37,565 nucleotides of DNA, from assembly GCA_900315205.1 (NCBI GenBank), contig OMYF01000022.1:1-37565 (forward strand), in the 5' to 3' direction. The stretch comes from an uncultured Acidaminococcus sp. (lineage in GTDB: Bacteria > Bacillota > Negativicutes > Acidaminococcales > Acidaminococcaceae). Position 1 is the first letter of the stretch. The number at the start of each line of letters is the position of its first letter. A program made the translations under genes and the position numbers. The notes beneath the pieces are model-generated. The model worked only from the letters and a program-made list of their open reading frames with translations. It was not told the DNA's origin and ran no database searches. Positions 23,793 to 31,980 of the stretch are shown here, one piece after another.

Positions 23793-24614
23793 TTACAAAA
23801 ACAGACCCTGTCCAGTTCCCAGATGGACCGCATTGATGTCCGGATCCTGCTCCACGATTTTCTGGAACAGTGCCCCGGAACAGTGATTGAAACCGACAAA
23901 ACGCAGTCCCAGTCCCTTGACGATCGTGAGCGTCCGGCGGATCCGTTCCTCCGATGCTTCCATCAGATGGGTCCCGCCGACTACGCCGATGACGGGCATC
24001 CGGAACCGCTCCTGCACGGAAGACAGGATATTCAGGATCCCCGGATGGCTGCAGCCGACAAGGACAAAGAGCCCGTCCTTCAGTTTGTGGACGAAACAGA
24101 CTTCGTCGCTGAAATCGTCCCGGACGAACCGGTCCCCGTCACGGAGCACGAACCGTTCCGGCGGCGCCTCGAACTCGCAGCGGCGGGTAAAACCGCTGAC
24201 GATAAATTCCGTCTCGCTGAGCGCCAGCACATCCCTGCAGACGCGGTGCTCAATGCCATGCGCCTTGAGGAATGCTTCATCGAAGCTGTTTCCCAGGTAC
24301 GTGCATTTGATGCCTTCGACGGAATATTTCCTGCGGAAATACCCGGCACCTGTCACGAGCGGCTGCCGGCACCCTGCAGCCACAAAGGCGGGATAGCCTC
24401 CCGAATGGTCATAATGGCCGTGGCTGCCGATCAGGAAGTCGGCTTTTTCGACGGGCACGCCGAGCCGGCGGGCATTTTCCAGGCTTTTCTCCGTCGGTCC
24501 GAAATCAAAGATATACCGCTTTGTCCCGCACTCCAGAAAAACCGAAAGCCCGTGCTCATGATGCAGGGACGTATTCCCCGATCCCGTGTTCTCAAGCAGC
24601 GTCATTAACTTCAT
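23793..24614 (-). CDS. MBL-fold metal-dependent hydrolase (COG1237-like)
   Basis: This 273-residue metallo-beta-lactamase-fold protein resembles the group annotated as 7,8-dihydropterin-6-methyl-4-(beta-D-ribofuranosyl)-aminobenzene-5'-phosphate synthase-like hydrolases. Metal ligands are visible in GSHGHYDHSGG (His65, His67, Asp69, His70), VGCSHPGI and GFNHCSGA, and the EHGLS segment near residue 20 is typical. A GTG at 24623 is in frame, but GGAGG sits 8 bases before ATG 24614, so that is the start. It is first in an operon with the CdaR-type regulator and GntP permease. Hydrolysis of a sugar lactone or ester feeding that permease is a hypothesis; the true substrate is unknown. Confidence 0.85.
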   Translation of the reverse strand: MKLMTLLENTGSGNTSLHHEHGLSVFLECGTKRYIFDFGPTEKSLENARRLGVPVEKADFLIGSHGHYDHSGGYPAFVAAGCRQPLVTGAGYFRRKYSVEGIKCTYLGNSFDEAFLKAHGIEHRVCRDVLALSETEFIVSGFTRRCEFEAPPERFVLRDGDRFVRDDFSDEVCFVHKLKDGLFVLVGCSHPGILNILSSVQERFRMPVIGVVGGTHLMEASEERIRRTLTIVKGLGLRFVGFNHCSGALFQKIVEQDPDINAVHLGTGQGLFL

Positions 24615-24731
24615 TGCATTCACCTCCCCCGTTCCTGCCCGGACGCCCCTGTGATCTTTGCGGCCCTTCTGTCAGGACAGACCGCTCTGACACGTCTTCC
24701 GCCCGGGACTGATAGCTTTCCCAGTAGAATC

Positions 24732-24750
24732 ATCTGAATTATTTTCAGAT
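24732..24750. promoter_or_regulatory. Palindrome in the MBL-cdaR-gntP leader
   Basis: ATCTGAA-N5-TTCAGAT, perfect 7-bp arms, just downstream of the -10 box, a position where a bound regulator would block or modulate initiation. Confidence 0.55.
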
Positions 24751-24763
24751 AATTTACAATTTT

Positions 24764-24769
24764 ATTATA
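24764..24769 (-). promoter_or_regulatory. -10 box of the MBL-cdaR-gntP operon
   Basis: TATAAT on the minus strand; no good -35 hexamer, which fits an activator-dependent promoter. Confidence 0.6.
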
Positions 24770-24790
24770 CCAGATTCACTCATTTCTTCA

Positions 24791-24806
24791 TTGGTATACG
24801 TACCAA
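24791..24806. promoter_or_regulatory. Palindrome at the -35 region of the MBL-cdaR-gntP operon
   Basis: TTGGTA-TACG-TACCAA, perfect 6-bp arms, centred about 30 bp upstream of the -10 box. It is a candidate CdaR-type regulator site. Confidence 0.55.
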
Positions 24807-24920
24807 ATGTTTCTGGGATTTATTCGTTCTTTTTCCGTCATTTAAAATTATTTTTGTTTTTAAGCTGAATTTCCAGAGATTTTCTTTTCTTTTTTGGGTC
24901 TTGGACCAACGGAGGCGCAA

Positions 24921-24959
24921 AAAAATATTTCCTCCCTTTTACAGACAGGAGGAAATATT
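24921..24959 (-). terminator. Terminator of the MATE gene
   Basis: AATATTTCCTCC (24924-24935) pairs perfectly with GGAGGAAATATT (24948-24959). The minus strand then reads seven T. Confidence 0.9.
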
Positions 24960-24974
24960 CGGTGGATGCTGTCT

Positions 24975-26378
24975 TCATTCCTGACAGGAAGGTTCCTTTC
25001 CTGACAGCATGCTCCTCTTCCGGGCGATCAGCCGGCCCGTCTTGTGATAAAGATAGGCCCAGTACACGGCCAGGATCACGAGAATGATGGTCCAGGAAAT
25101 CGGATAGGACAGATAGATCAGATGGATCCCGCAGTCCGGTGCCGACAGATACCCGATCCACACGAGACGGAAGACGCAGGTGCCGAACAGATTGACCAGC
25201 ATGGGGACGACGCTGATGCCAAAACCGCGGATGCTGCCCACAAGGACATCGGCGACGCCAAAGATGAACTGCAGCGTGGCGATGCGGTACAGCCGGTCCG
25301 CGCCAATCCCTATGACGTAGACATCAGGATTGAAGATCGCGATGAGCTGGGGCGCCCACAGCAGCACAATGCCGGTTTCCAGGAGTCCCAGGACGATGAC
25401 GATGGCTTCACATTCGACGAAGATCTTTTTGATCCTTTCCCATTTGCCGGCTCCGAGATTCTGGCTGATGAAGGTCATACTGGCCTGATGGAACGCATTG
25501 AGCCCGATATAGAGGAAATTTTCGACATTCATGGCCGCACTGTTGGCCGCCACGATGACACTGCCGAATGTATTGATGGCTCCCTGGATGACCACATTGG
25601 ACAGGCTGAACATGCAGGCCTGGAGACCTGCCGGGATCCCGATGCGGCAGAGTTCATAAAAACTGTGCCGGTCAAAACAGAGCCGGCGCCAGTGGAATTG
25701 CCAGGGCCCCTGTTCCCGGGCAAGGCAGCGGACGGTCAGGCCCGCGCTCGCCAGCTGGCTGATGACCGTGGCCCATCCCACCCCGGCCACATCCATATGG
25801 AAAAGGATGACGAAGACCAGGTTCAGGATGACATTGACGATGCCGCTCAGCACGAGGAAGAGCAGCGGCCGCCGCGTGTCCCCGATGGCCCGGAGGGCTG
25901 CGGTGCCATAGTTATAGAGCATGATAAAGGGTGCGCTGTCGAAATAGATACGCAGATACAGAGTTGCCTTGGCGATGACATCACCGGGCGTCTGCATTTT
26001 TTCCAGGATCCAGGGTGCGGCCGCGATCCCGATGAGACCAAAAAGGATGCCGCCCACAAGGCCCACGGTCATGGCCGTGTGCAGGGTCAGGAAAATATCA
26101 CGGTCCCGGCTGCCCGCCCCCACGTAATTGGCAATGAGGACATTGACGGCAATGGAAAATCCCATCAGCAGATTGATGAAAAGATAGATTGTCGGAGCTG
26201 TGCTTCCGACAGCAGCAAGACTCGTATAGCCTGCAAACTGTCCCACCACGATGACGTCCGCCGCGTTGAACAGCATCTGGAGCCAGTTCGTGGCCATCAG
26301 GGGAATGGAAAAAGAAAGGATCTTCCCAAGCAGCGGGCCATGGGTCATATCCATGCCAGAAACAGAAGCCAAGTTCAT
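24975..26378 (-). CDS. MATE-family multidrug/toxin efflux transporter
   Basis: This 467-residue, 12-helix exporter is driven by Na+ or H+. The start GPLLGKILSFSIPLMATNWLQMLFNAADVIVVGQF is the typical first MATE helix pair, and the second half repeats it (ELCRIGIPAGLQACMFSLSNVVIQGAINTFGS). The DinF/NorM-like length is normal. A strong AAAGGAGGG lies directly before the ATG. It is monocistronic with its own terminator. The substrate cannot be told from sequence. Confidence 0.92.
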   Translation of the reverse strand: MNLASVSGMDMTHGPLLGKILSFSIPLMATNWLQMLFNAADVIVVGQFAGYTSLAAVGSTAPTIYLFINLLMGFSIAVNVLIANYVGAGSRDRDIFLTLHTAMTVGLVGGILFGLIGIAAAPWILEKMQTPGDVIAKATLYLRIYFDSAPFIMLYNYGTAALRAIGDTRRPLLFLVLSGIVNVILNLVFVILFHMDVAGVGWATVISQLASAGLTVRCLAREQGPWQFHWRRLCFDRHSFYELCRIGIPAGLQACMFSLSNVVIQGAINTFGSVIVAANSAAMNVENFLYIGLNAFHQASMTFISQNLGAGKWERIKKIFVECEAIVIVLGLLETGIVLLWAPQLIAIFNPDVYVIGIGADRLYRIATLQFIFGVADVLVGSIRGFGISVVPMLVNLFGTCVFRLVWIGYLSAPDCGIHLIYLSYPISWTIILVILAVYWAYLYHKTGRLIARKRSMLSGKEPSCQE

Positions 26379-26453
26379 CCCTCCTTTGCCGGAATCTCCC
26401 GCAGGCTCCGCGGCCTGCAGAGTCTCTTTGCGGATTGCAGAGCTTCTCCGGGC

Positions 26454-26482
26454 ATTCTATCATGGAAAAGCGTGCTTGACCA
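26454..26482 (-). promoter_or_regulatory. Candidate MATE promoter
   Basis: Minus strand TGATAGAAT (extended -10; TAGAAT at 26454-26459) with TGGTCA 17 bases upstream. The remaining stretch up to 26616 shows nothing else. Confidence 0.45.
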
Positions 26483-26616
26483 GTCCCCTGCGGCAGCGGT
26501 TCCGGAAAGTGCAGAAAGACGTTCTGCAGCATGCGTACCGCCGTGACGAAGCAGCAGGAAAAAAGGCCCGATCCGGACAGTGCTCCGGAAGCGTGCCTAT
26601 CTGTCACTATTTATGG

Positions 26617-26653
26617 AAAAAGACAGGACACATGACTGCTGCGCCCTGTCTTT
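26617..26653 (-). terminator. Terminator of the P-type ATPase gene
   Basis: AAAGACAGG (26619-26627) pairs with CCTGTCTTT (26645-26653). On the minus strand the stem ends in TTTTTCC. Confidence 0.75.
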
Positions 26654-26680
26654 CTGCTCTATATTCATTTGCGTTCGACT

Positions 26681-28576
26681 TTATACATTCCCCACAAAGA
26701 GTGCCCGCATGGCATTCAGCACGGCCAGGATCAGCACACCCGTATCGGCAAAGATCGCCATCCAGATATTGGCAAGGCCGAGAGCACCGAGCACCATGCA
26801 GATGACCTTGATGCCGATGGCAAAGATGATGTTCTCCATGACGATCCGCATGCACTTGCGGGAGATGCGGATGGCCTTTCCGATCTTCAGAGGATCATCA
26901 TCCATCAGGACCACGTCCGCCGCTTCGATGGCGGCGTCGGAACCCATGGCACCCATGGCGACGCCCACGTCCGCCACGGAAAGGACCGGCGCGTCGTTGA
27001 TGCCGTCGCCGACAAAGAGGACCTTTTCCTTCTTCCCCTTATGCCTGATGATCTCTTCCACTTTGGCGACCTTGTCTTCCGGCATAAGTTCGCTGTACAC
27101 CTGATGGATCCCCAGGCGGCGGGCCATATCTTCCGCGGTTTTGCGGCCATCACCGGTGAGCATGATGCATTCGATGCCGCTTTGCTGCATTTCCTGCACC
27201 GCCTGCGGCGAATTTTCCTTCATGACATCGGAAATCAGGATATGGCCTGCGTACTCACCGTCGACAGCCATATGGACCAGGGTCCCCACCTTGTGGCAGG
27301 GGATCCAGGCAATGCCCAGTTCATCCATGAGCCGGCTGTTCCCGGCCGCCACCGTATGGCCATCCACCCGGGCAACGACGCCGCGGCCGCTCCGCTCCTC
27401 GATATCCGTCACCCGGCTGCGGTCGAGGGTTTTGCCGTATGCCCGCTGCAGGCTTTTGCTGATGGGATGGGAGGAGGCACTTTCCGCCAGCGCCGCCAGT
27501 TCCAGCAGTTTTTCATCACTGATCCTGCTGTGATGGACACCGGTCACTTCAAAGACACCCTTCGTCAGCGTCCCTGTCTTGTCCATGACCACATACCGGG
27601 CCTTCGACAGGGTTTCCATAAAGTTTGCGCCCTTGATCAGGATGCCCTGGCGGCCCGCACCGCCGATCCCGGCAAAGAAGGTCAGAGGCACGCTGAGGAC
27701 GAGTGCACAGGGGCAGCTGATGACGAGGAAGATCAGGGCCCGGTAAAACCAGTCGCTCCAGGCGGGCGCAAGTCCCATGATCCCCATCCGCACAAGGGGC
27801 GGGAGCACGGCAAGCGCCAGCGCACTGTAACAGACGATGGGTGTGTAATAACGGGCAAATTTGGTGATGAAGTTTTCCGATTCGGATTTGCGGGAACTTG
27901 CATCCTCCACAAGTTCCAGGATCTTTGTCACGGTGGATTCGCCGAATTCCGTCGTCGTCCGGATCTTGAGGACGCCCGTCATGTTGATGCAGCCGCTGAC
28001 GACCTCGCTGCCCGGTTCGACATCGCGGGGCAGGCTTTCACCCGTCAGGGCCACCGTATTGAGGGAGGACCTGCCGGACGTGACCACGCCGTCGATAGGG
28101 ACCTTCTCACCGGGCTGGACCACAATCTCCGTGCCCACAGCCACATCGTCCGGATCCACCCTGACAAGGCTGCCTTCTTTTTCCACATTGGCATAATCGG
28201 GACGGATATCCATCAGCGCCGCCACATTCCGGCGGCTCTTATCGACGGCATAGTCTTCGAAGAGTTCCCCGACCTGGAAGAAAAGGACCACAGCGATGGC
28301 CTCCGAATATTCCCCGTCCTTCAGGATACCCAGGGCGAAGGCGCCGATACTCGCAACGGCCATCAGGAATTTTTCATCAAAGACCTGGCCGCGCAGGATG
28401 TTCCGCCATGCATCATGGAACACGTCATACGAAATCAGGATGTATGCCAGGAGGAACGGAAGCATGTGCAGCAGCCTGCTGCCGCCATAGACGGATACTG
28501 GCACAGCACTGGCAATGATCGTGACAGCAGCGGTCACAGCAATCCGCGCTCCAATTTGTTTCTGCTCGTTTGTCAT
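26681..28576 (-). CDS. Heavy-metal P1B-type ATPase (Zn/Cd/Pb exporter-like)
   Basis: This 631-residue metal pump of the cytoplasmic membrane has the CPC motif (Cys288-Pro-Cys290) in the ion channel helix, phosphorylation site DKTGTLT (Asp332), ALTGES in the actuator domain, SSHPISKSL (the HP motif of P1B pumps) and GDGINDAPVLS. CPC together with the similarity to ZntA/CadA suggests divalent soft metals, though Cu cannot be excluded. No N-terminal metal-binding domain is fused; the 73-residue HMA protein encoded 49 bp upstream probably supplies it. The ribosome-binding site is weak (GAAAGAG), suggesting coupling to that small gene. Confidence 0.92.
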   Translation of the reverse strand: MTNEQKQIGARIAVTAAVTIIASAVPVSVYGGSRLLHMLPFLLAYILISYDVFHDAWRNILRGQVFDEKFLMAVASIGAFALGILKDGEYSEAIAVVLFFQVGELFEDYAVDKSRRNVAALMDIRPDYANVEKEGSLVRVDPDDVAVGTEIVVQPGEKVPIDGVVTSGRSSLNTVALTGESLPRDVEPGSEVVSGCINMTGVLKIRTTTEFGESTVTKILELVEDASSRKSESENFITKFARYYTPIVCYSALALAVLPPLVRMGIMGLAPAWSDWFYRALIFLVISCPCALVLSVPLTFFAGIGGAGRQGILIKGANFMETLSKARYVVMDKTGTLTKGVFEVTGVHHSRISDEKLLELAALAESASSHPISKSLQRAYGKTLDRSRVTDIEERSGRGVVARVDGHTVAAGNSRLMDELGIAWIPCHKVGTLVHMAVDGEYAGHILISDVMKENSPQAVQEMQQSGIECIMLTGDGRKTAEDMARRLGIHQVYSELMPEDKVAKVEEIIRHKGKKEKVLFVGDGINDAPVLSVADVGVAMGAMGSDAAIEAADVVLMDDDPLKIGKAIRISRKCMRIVMENIIFAIGIKVICMVLGALGLANIWMAIFADTGVLILAVLNAMRALFVGNV

Positions 28577-28625
28577 TTGGATGCACTCTTTCGATTCAAT
28601 AAGATTTTAATCTAATTGACTGCAA

Positions 28626-28847
28626 TTAAAAGTAAATTTTACAATTTTCTTCCACTTTGCGACAATTATCGTACACGTTTTTCATGACTGCCTTCTCATC
28701 GGCGCCGTCTTCGAACTTCACTTTCATATTCAGCATCAGGAAATTGACGACAGCATCGCTCACGCCTTCCGTGTGCCGGGCTGCCTCTTCCATTTTGGCG
28801 GCACAGTTCGCACAGTCCACTTCGATTTTATAACGCTTCGTTTTCAT
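28626..28847 (-). CDS. Stand-alone heavy-metal-associated (HMA) domain protein
   Basis: This 73-residue protein has the ferredoxin-like HMA fold with metal-binding CANC (Cys12 and Cys15) after the first strand. It is a CopZ-like chaperone or the detached N-terminal domain of the ATPase that follows. A GGGGAGG site lies 8 bases before the ATG. An extra Cys near the end (ENCKIYF) could add a ligand. It is first in the operon with the ATPase, under the promoter at 28903-28931. Confidence 0.88.
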   Translation of the reverse strand: MKTKRYKIEVDCANCAAKMEEAARHTEGVSDAVVNFLMLNMKVKFEDGADEKAVMKNVYDNCRKVEENCKIYF

Positions 28848-28862
28848 TTTGACTGCCTCCCC

Positions 28863-28931
28863 ATGATTTATTAATTAAATAAGTGTTTAATCGTTTGATT
28901 TTGTTATATCCCTTTTCTATGGGAAAGTCAA
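28863..28931 (-). promoter_or_regulatory. Promoter and AT-rich leader of the hma-ATPase operon
   Basis: Minus strand TTGACT (28931-28926), 17 bases, TATAAC (28908-28903). The transcribed leader down to 28863 is almost pure A/T with short symmetric elements (for example AATCGTTTGATT), where a metal sensor of the ArsR/SmtB type could bind. No clean long palindrome is seen. Confidence 0.65.
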
Positions 28932-28940
28932 GAAAAGCGC

Positions 28941-28983
28941 AAAAAAATTCCTGCTGCGGCCAAATAACAGACAGCAGCAGGAA
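28941..28983 (-). terminator. Terminator of feoAB
   Basis: TTCCTGCTGC (28948-28957) pairs perfectly with GCAGCAGGAA (28974-28983); the minus strand then reads seven T (28947-28941). It separates feoAB from the hma-ATPase operon. Confidence 0.9.
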
Positions 28984-29076
28984 AAACTGTACAAGATGAT
29001 ACAGGAGCACATATGTCTGGAGACTCATGATCTCTCAAATGGAAGAGCCAAAAATCCCCCGGGCAGGACGCCTCAT

Positions 29077-31140
29077 TCATTTCCACAGGACGAGGAGCAG
29101 ATGGTAGCAGAGGAACGTGACGACCCATGCCACGGCCAGCTGGAACCCGGCTTCGCAGAAGGTCCACTTCCAGCTGCCCGATTCCTTGCGGATCGTGGCC
29201 AGAGCGGCCGTGCAGGGGATATAGAGCAGGCAGAAGACCATCAGACAGAAGGCATTGATCGAAGTAAAGCCGATGCCCTCCAGGGCCGCTTCGAAATTGA
29301 CCATGCCCGATGCCGATGTGGCATTGGAGATGCCAAAGAGGACGGCGCAGCTCGATACCACGACTTCCTTGGCCGAAATCCCGGCGAGCAGAGCCAGCGT
29401 GATCTGCCAAAAGCCAAGACCGACGGGACGGAAAATCGGGACGAGCCAGTGGCCGATGATGGCGCCGAAGCTCACCGTGGGATCTTCCGTGTAGCCCATG
29501 GGCCCGAAGTTCAGGATGAACCAGATGATCAGGGTGCCCAGGAAGATGATGGAACCGGCTTTCTGCAGATAGCCCTTGATCTTGTCAGAGACATAGATGC
29601 CCACAGTCCGGAAGTCCGGCATCTTGTATTCGGGCAGTTCGATGAGGAGGAAATCCTCCTTGTCCTTGCCGCGGGCGATGTCGAGCCAGTGGATCAAAAG
29701 AGACACCCCGATGGCCACAAAGACGCCGATGATGTACATCGAATAGGCCGCCACCATGGCGTACTGCTTGAAGAAGATCTCCGAAAACAGGATATAGATG
29801 GTCAGGCGGGCATTGCAGCTCATAAAGGGCGTGACGAGCATGACCTTGTAACGGTCCCGCTTGTTTTCAAGCCCCCGCGATGCCATGATGGCCGGCACGG
29901 TACAGCCGAAGCCCACCAGCATCGGGATGAAGGCACGTCCGGAAAGGCCCACGTGCCCCATGACATTTTCCATGACATAGGCCACCCTTGCCATGTACCC
30001 GCTGTCCTCCAGGAAGCCCAGGCTGAGGAACAGGATCAGGATGTTCGGCAGGAATGTCACGATGGTGCCGACGCCGCCCAGGGCCCCGTCAAGTACCAGC
30101 GACTGGAGCGGTTTGCTCACATTGGCTGCCGTCATGGCCGCGCCCAGCTGATCGGAGAGGATGCCGATCCCGCTCTCCAAGAAGCCTTTCAGCCAGTCGC
30201 CGACCGTAAAGGTCAGGAAGAAGATAAAGGCCATGATGACGAGGAATACCGGGATCCCCCAGACATTGTTGGTGAAGATCCGGTCCAGACGGTCCGTGAA
30301 CTCATCCTGCCGTTCCTTGTGGAGCACGACCTCGCGGATGATTTCCTCGATGAAGTCGTACTTCTGACGGATGATTTCCACTTCATAGCTCTTGTCCAGC
30401 ACCTCGGGCAGCTCCACGGGGTACTTTTGCATGATTTCCCGGTCCTGCTCCAGGAGTTTCAGCGATGTCCAGCGCAGATTCCGGATCTCCGGATAGTGTT
30501 CCCGCAGGTATACCGTGAGCTGGTCGATGCGGTCCTCGATGTCATCGGAATAGACCATCGCATAGGCCGCATGGTTCAGCTGATGGCTGCTTTCCTCATG
30601 ATGGTCATGGATCAGCGGGTCCGTCGTCCTGGCGTCCTTATGGTGTGCCGCCGCATGGAGCAGCACTTCAAGGCCCCTCCGCTTGCGGGCAGAAACGGGA
30701 ACGACCGGGATCCCGAGCATCTCGGGCAGACGGTGCAGGTCGATCTCGAGCCTGCGCTTTTCCACGATGTCCATCATGTTGAGTGCCATCACGACGGGCT
30801 TGCCCAGCTCCAGGAGCTGGAGCGTCAGGTACAGGCTGCGTTCCAGGGCGGACGCATCGACCACATTGATGACCACGTCCACTTCATCGCTCAGGATGAA
30901 CTGGCGCGATACGATTTCCTCCATCGTGTACGAAGTCAGGCTGTATGTGCCGGGCAGGTCCACGAGGCGGATATTCATATTGTGATGGCGGATGGCCCCT
31001 TCCACTTTTTCCACCGTGACGCCGGGCCAGTTCGCCACCTTCAGGTTCGCACCTGTATATGCGTTGAAGAGCGTCGTCTTGCCGCAGTTCGGATTGCCGA
31101 TGAATCCGATCGTCAGATTGTTATCTTTGGCTTCAGGCAT
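29077..31140 (-). CDS. feoB: Ferrous iron transporter FeoB
   Basis: This 687-residue Fe2+ importer has an N-terminal GTPase domain: G1 GNPNCGKT (15-22), G3 DLPG (61-64) and G4 NMMD (121-124). A helical GDI-like domain follows (to about 270), then a membrane domain with two Gate motifs (FLPNILILFLSLGFLEDSGYMARVAY and TIYILFSEIFFKQY...). The open frame reaches 31161, but GGGAG is correctly spaced only to ATG 31140. That start overlaps the end of feoA by 8 bp, giving tight coupling. Expected to be Fur- or DtxR-controlled; no clear box was found by eye. Confidence 0.95.
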   Translation of the reverse strand: MPEAKDNNLTIGFIGNPNCGKTTLFNAYTGANLKVANWPGVTVEKVEGAIRHHNMNIRLVDLPGTYSLTSYTMEEIVSRQFILSDEVDVVINVVDASALERSLYLTLQLLELGKPVVMALNMMDIVEKRRLEIDLHRLPEMLGIPVVPVSARKRRGLEVLLHAAAHHKDARTTDPLIHDHHEESSHQLNHAAYAMVYSDDIEDRIDQLTVYLREHYPEIRNLRWTSLKLLEQDREIMQKYPVELPEVLDKSYEVEIIRQKYDFIEEIIREVVLHKERQDEFTDRLDRIFTNNVWGIPVFLVIMAFIFFLTFTVGDWLKGFLESGIGILSDQLGAAMTAANVSKPLQSLVLDGALGGVGTIVTFLPNILILFLSLGFLEDSGYMARVAYVMENVMGHVGLSGRAFIPMLVGFGCTVPAIMASRGLENKRDRYKVMLVTPFMSCNARLTIYILFSEIFFKQYAMVAAYSMYIIGVFVAIGVSLLIHWLDIARGKDKEDFLLIELPEYKMPDFRTVGIYVSDKIKGYLQKAGSIIFLGTLIIWFILNFGPMGYTEDPTVSFGAIIGHWLVPIFRPVGLGFWQITLALLAGISAKEVVVSSCAVLFGISNATSASGMVNFEAALEGIGFTSINAFCLMVFCLLYIPCTAALATIRKESGSWKWTFCEAGFQLAVAWVVTFLCYHLLLVLWK

Positions 31141-31366
31141 GGGCGGCTCCCTTCTCCACATCGATATTGCGGGTCATATTGTACCCCAAAGCAAACCGTG
31201 TCCCCCGGAGAACGATGATCATGATCCCTTTGCCTTTGCGGTTCACCACGTCGATCTGCGTGCCCGGAGTCATCCCCAGGGCAAGGAGTCTCCGCTCCGT
31301 TTCAAAAGGCAGATTGAATTTTGTGACGACGCCCGATTCTCCCTTCTTTAAATCCTTCAGCAACAT
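31133..31366 (-). CDS. feoA: FeoA accessory protein
   Basis: This 77-residue SH3-like cytoplasmic protein supports FeoB. It shows the usual LLKDLKKGESGVV start and RRLLALGMTPGTQIDVV core. It is directly upstream of and overlaps feoB. A promoter is not clear; a TATATT box at 31460-31465 (minus strand) and an ACCGCC/GGCGGT hairpin lie in the leader. Confidence 0.93.
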   Translation of the reverse strand: MLLKDLKKGESGVVTKFNLPFETERRLLALGMTPGTQIDVVNRKGKGIMIIVLRGTRFALGYNMTRNIDVEKGAAHA

Positions 31367-31540
31367 AAATTATTTCCCCCTATTGCGCTGCATGCTGATA
31401 CGGACGATCCGGCCCGAAAAACTGGCAGGACCTGAAAACCGCCGGACGGCGGTCCGTACAATATACACTTTTTTACGGTCCCGGAGGTCTGACAGAACAC
31501 TGCAGCCCTTACTGCCGCCTGCCAGGCCTCCTGCGGATAC

Positions 31541-31574
31541 AAAAAATGAATGACCGCCGAGGGGCAGCCATTCA
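31541..31574 (-). terminator. Terminator of the arsR-type gene
   Basis: A 12-bp stem with two wobble pairs (31547-31558 with 31563-31574), loop of four, followed on the minus strand by six T. It separates the regulator from feoAB. Confidence 0.8.
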
Positions 31575-31943
31575 TCTTTCCTTCGGACATGTAATGTCGA
31601 CGAGCATCTCGATCATATGATGCAGGAGCCTTACGGCCTCTGTTTCCGCCGCTTTATAGTACATTTCCTTCCCTACCCGCCGGCTCGTGATGAGCCCCTG
31701 TTTCTTCAGTACCTTCAAATGATGGGAAATTGCGGGGCTGCTCATTTCCATGATGGCGGAAAGATTGATGACACATTCCTCATAATGGCACAGCAGCCAG
31801 AACAGCTTCAGCCGGTTCGTGTCGGAGAGGCCGCTGAAAAGATCGGAAACAGCGGAAAAATCGCTCTTTCCGGGCATATCCTTCAGGATTGCATTCAGTT
31901 TTTCTCCGTGCTCATGCGGCAGCTGTTCCATCTGACAATTCAC
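31572..31943 (-). CDS. ArsR/SmtB-family metal-sensing repressor
   Basis: This 123-residue winged-helix dimer has the typical recognition region SSPAISHHLKVLKKQGLITSRRVGKEMYY (about 68-96). Possible metal ligands are Cys3, His10 and His12 near the N-terminus and Cys52/Cys57 (LCHYEECVINL), roughly where CadC-type alpha3N sites lie; the canonical alpha5 site is incomplete. It is monocistronic. The nearest plausible target is the hma-ATPase operon 3 kb away across feoAB, but it may control only itself or a gene elsewhere. Confidence 0.88.
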   Translation of the reverse strand: MNCQMEQLPHEHGEKLNAILKDMPGKSDFSAVSDLFSGLSDTNRLKLFWLLCHYEECVINLSAIMEMSSPAISHHLKVLKKQGLITSRRVGKEMYYKAAETEAVRLLHHMIEMLVDITCPKER

Positions 31944-31952
31944 CTCTGTGCT

Positions 31953-31980
31953 ATTATAACATATTATACCAGTCTGTCTT
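31953..31980 (-). promoter_or_regulatory. arsR promoter with symmetric A/T element
   Basis: Two TATAAT boxes on the minus strand 10 bp apart (31953-31958 and 31963-31968), with AAGACA as a candidate -35 16 bases above the first. TATAA-N4-TTATA symmetry spans the boxes and is a possible autorepression operator. Confidence 0.5.

Noticed and set aside
21184..23886. 900-codon open frame on the plus strand opposite gntP and cdaR
   Set aside because: It is antisense to two well-supported genes, its protein is rich in His, Arg, Asp and Gln without any motif, and it arises from the codon bias of GC-rich genes.
26669..28615. 648-codon plus-strand frame opposite the metal ATPase
   Set aside because: Antisense shadow of a conserved P-type ATPase; composition biased and motif-free.
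28996..31218. 740-codon plus-strand frame opposite feoB
   Set aside because: Same artefact: antisense to a clear FeoB, no domain, no ribosome-binding site.
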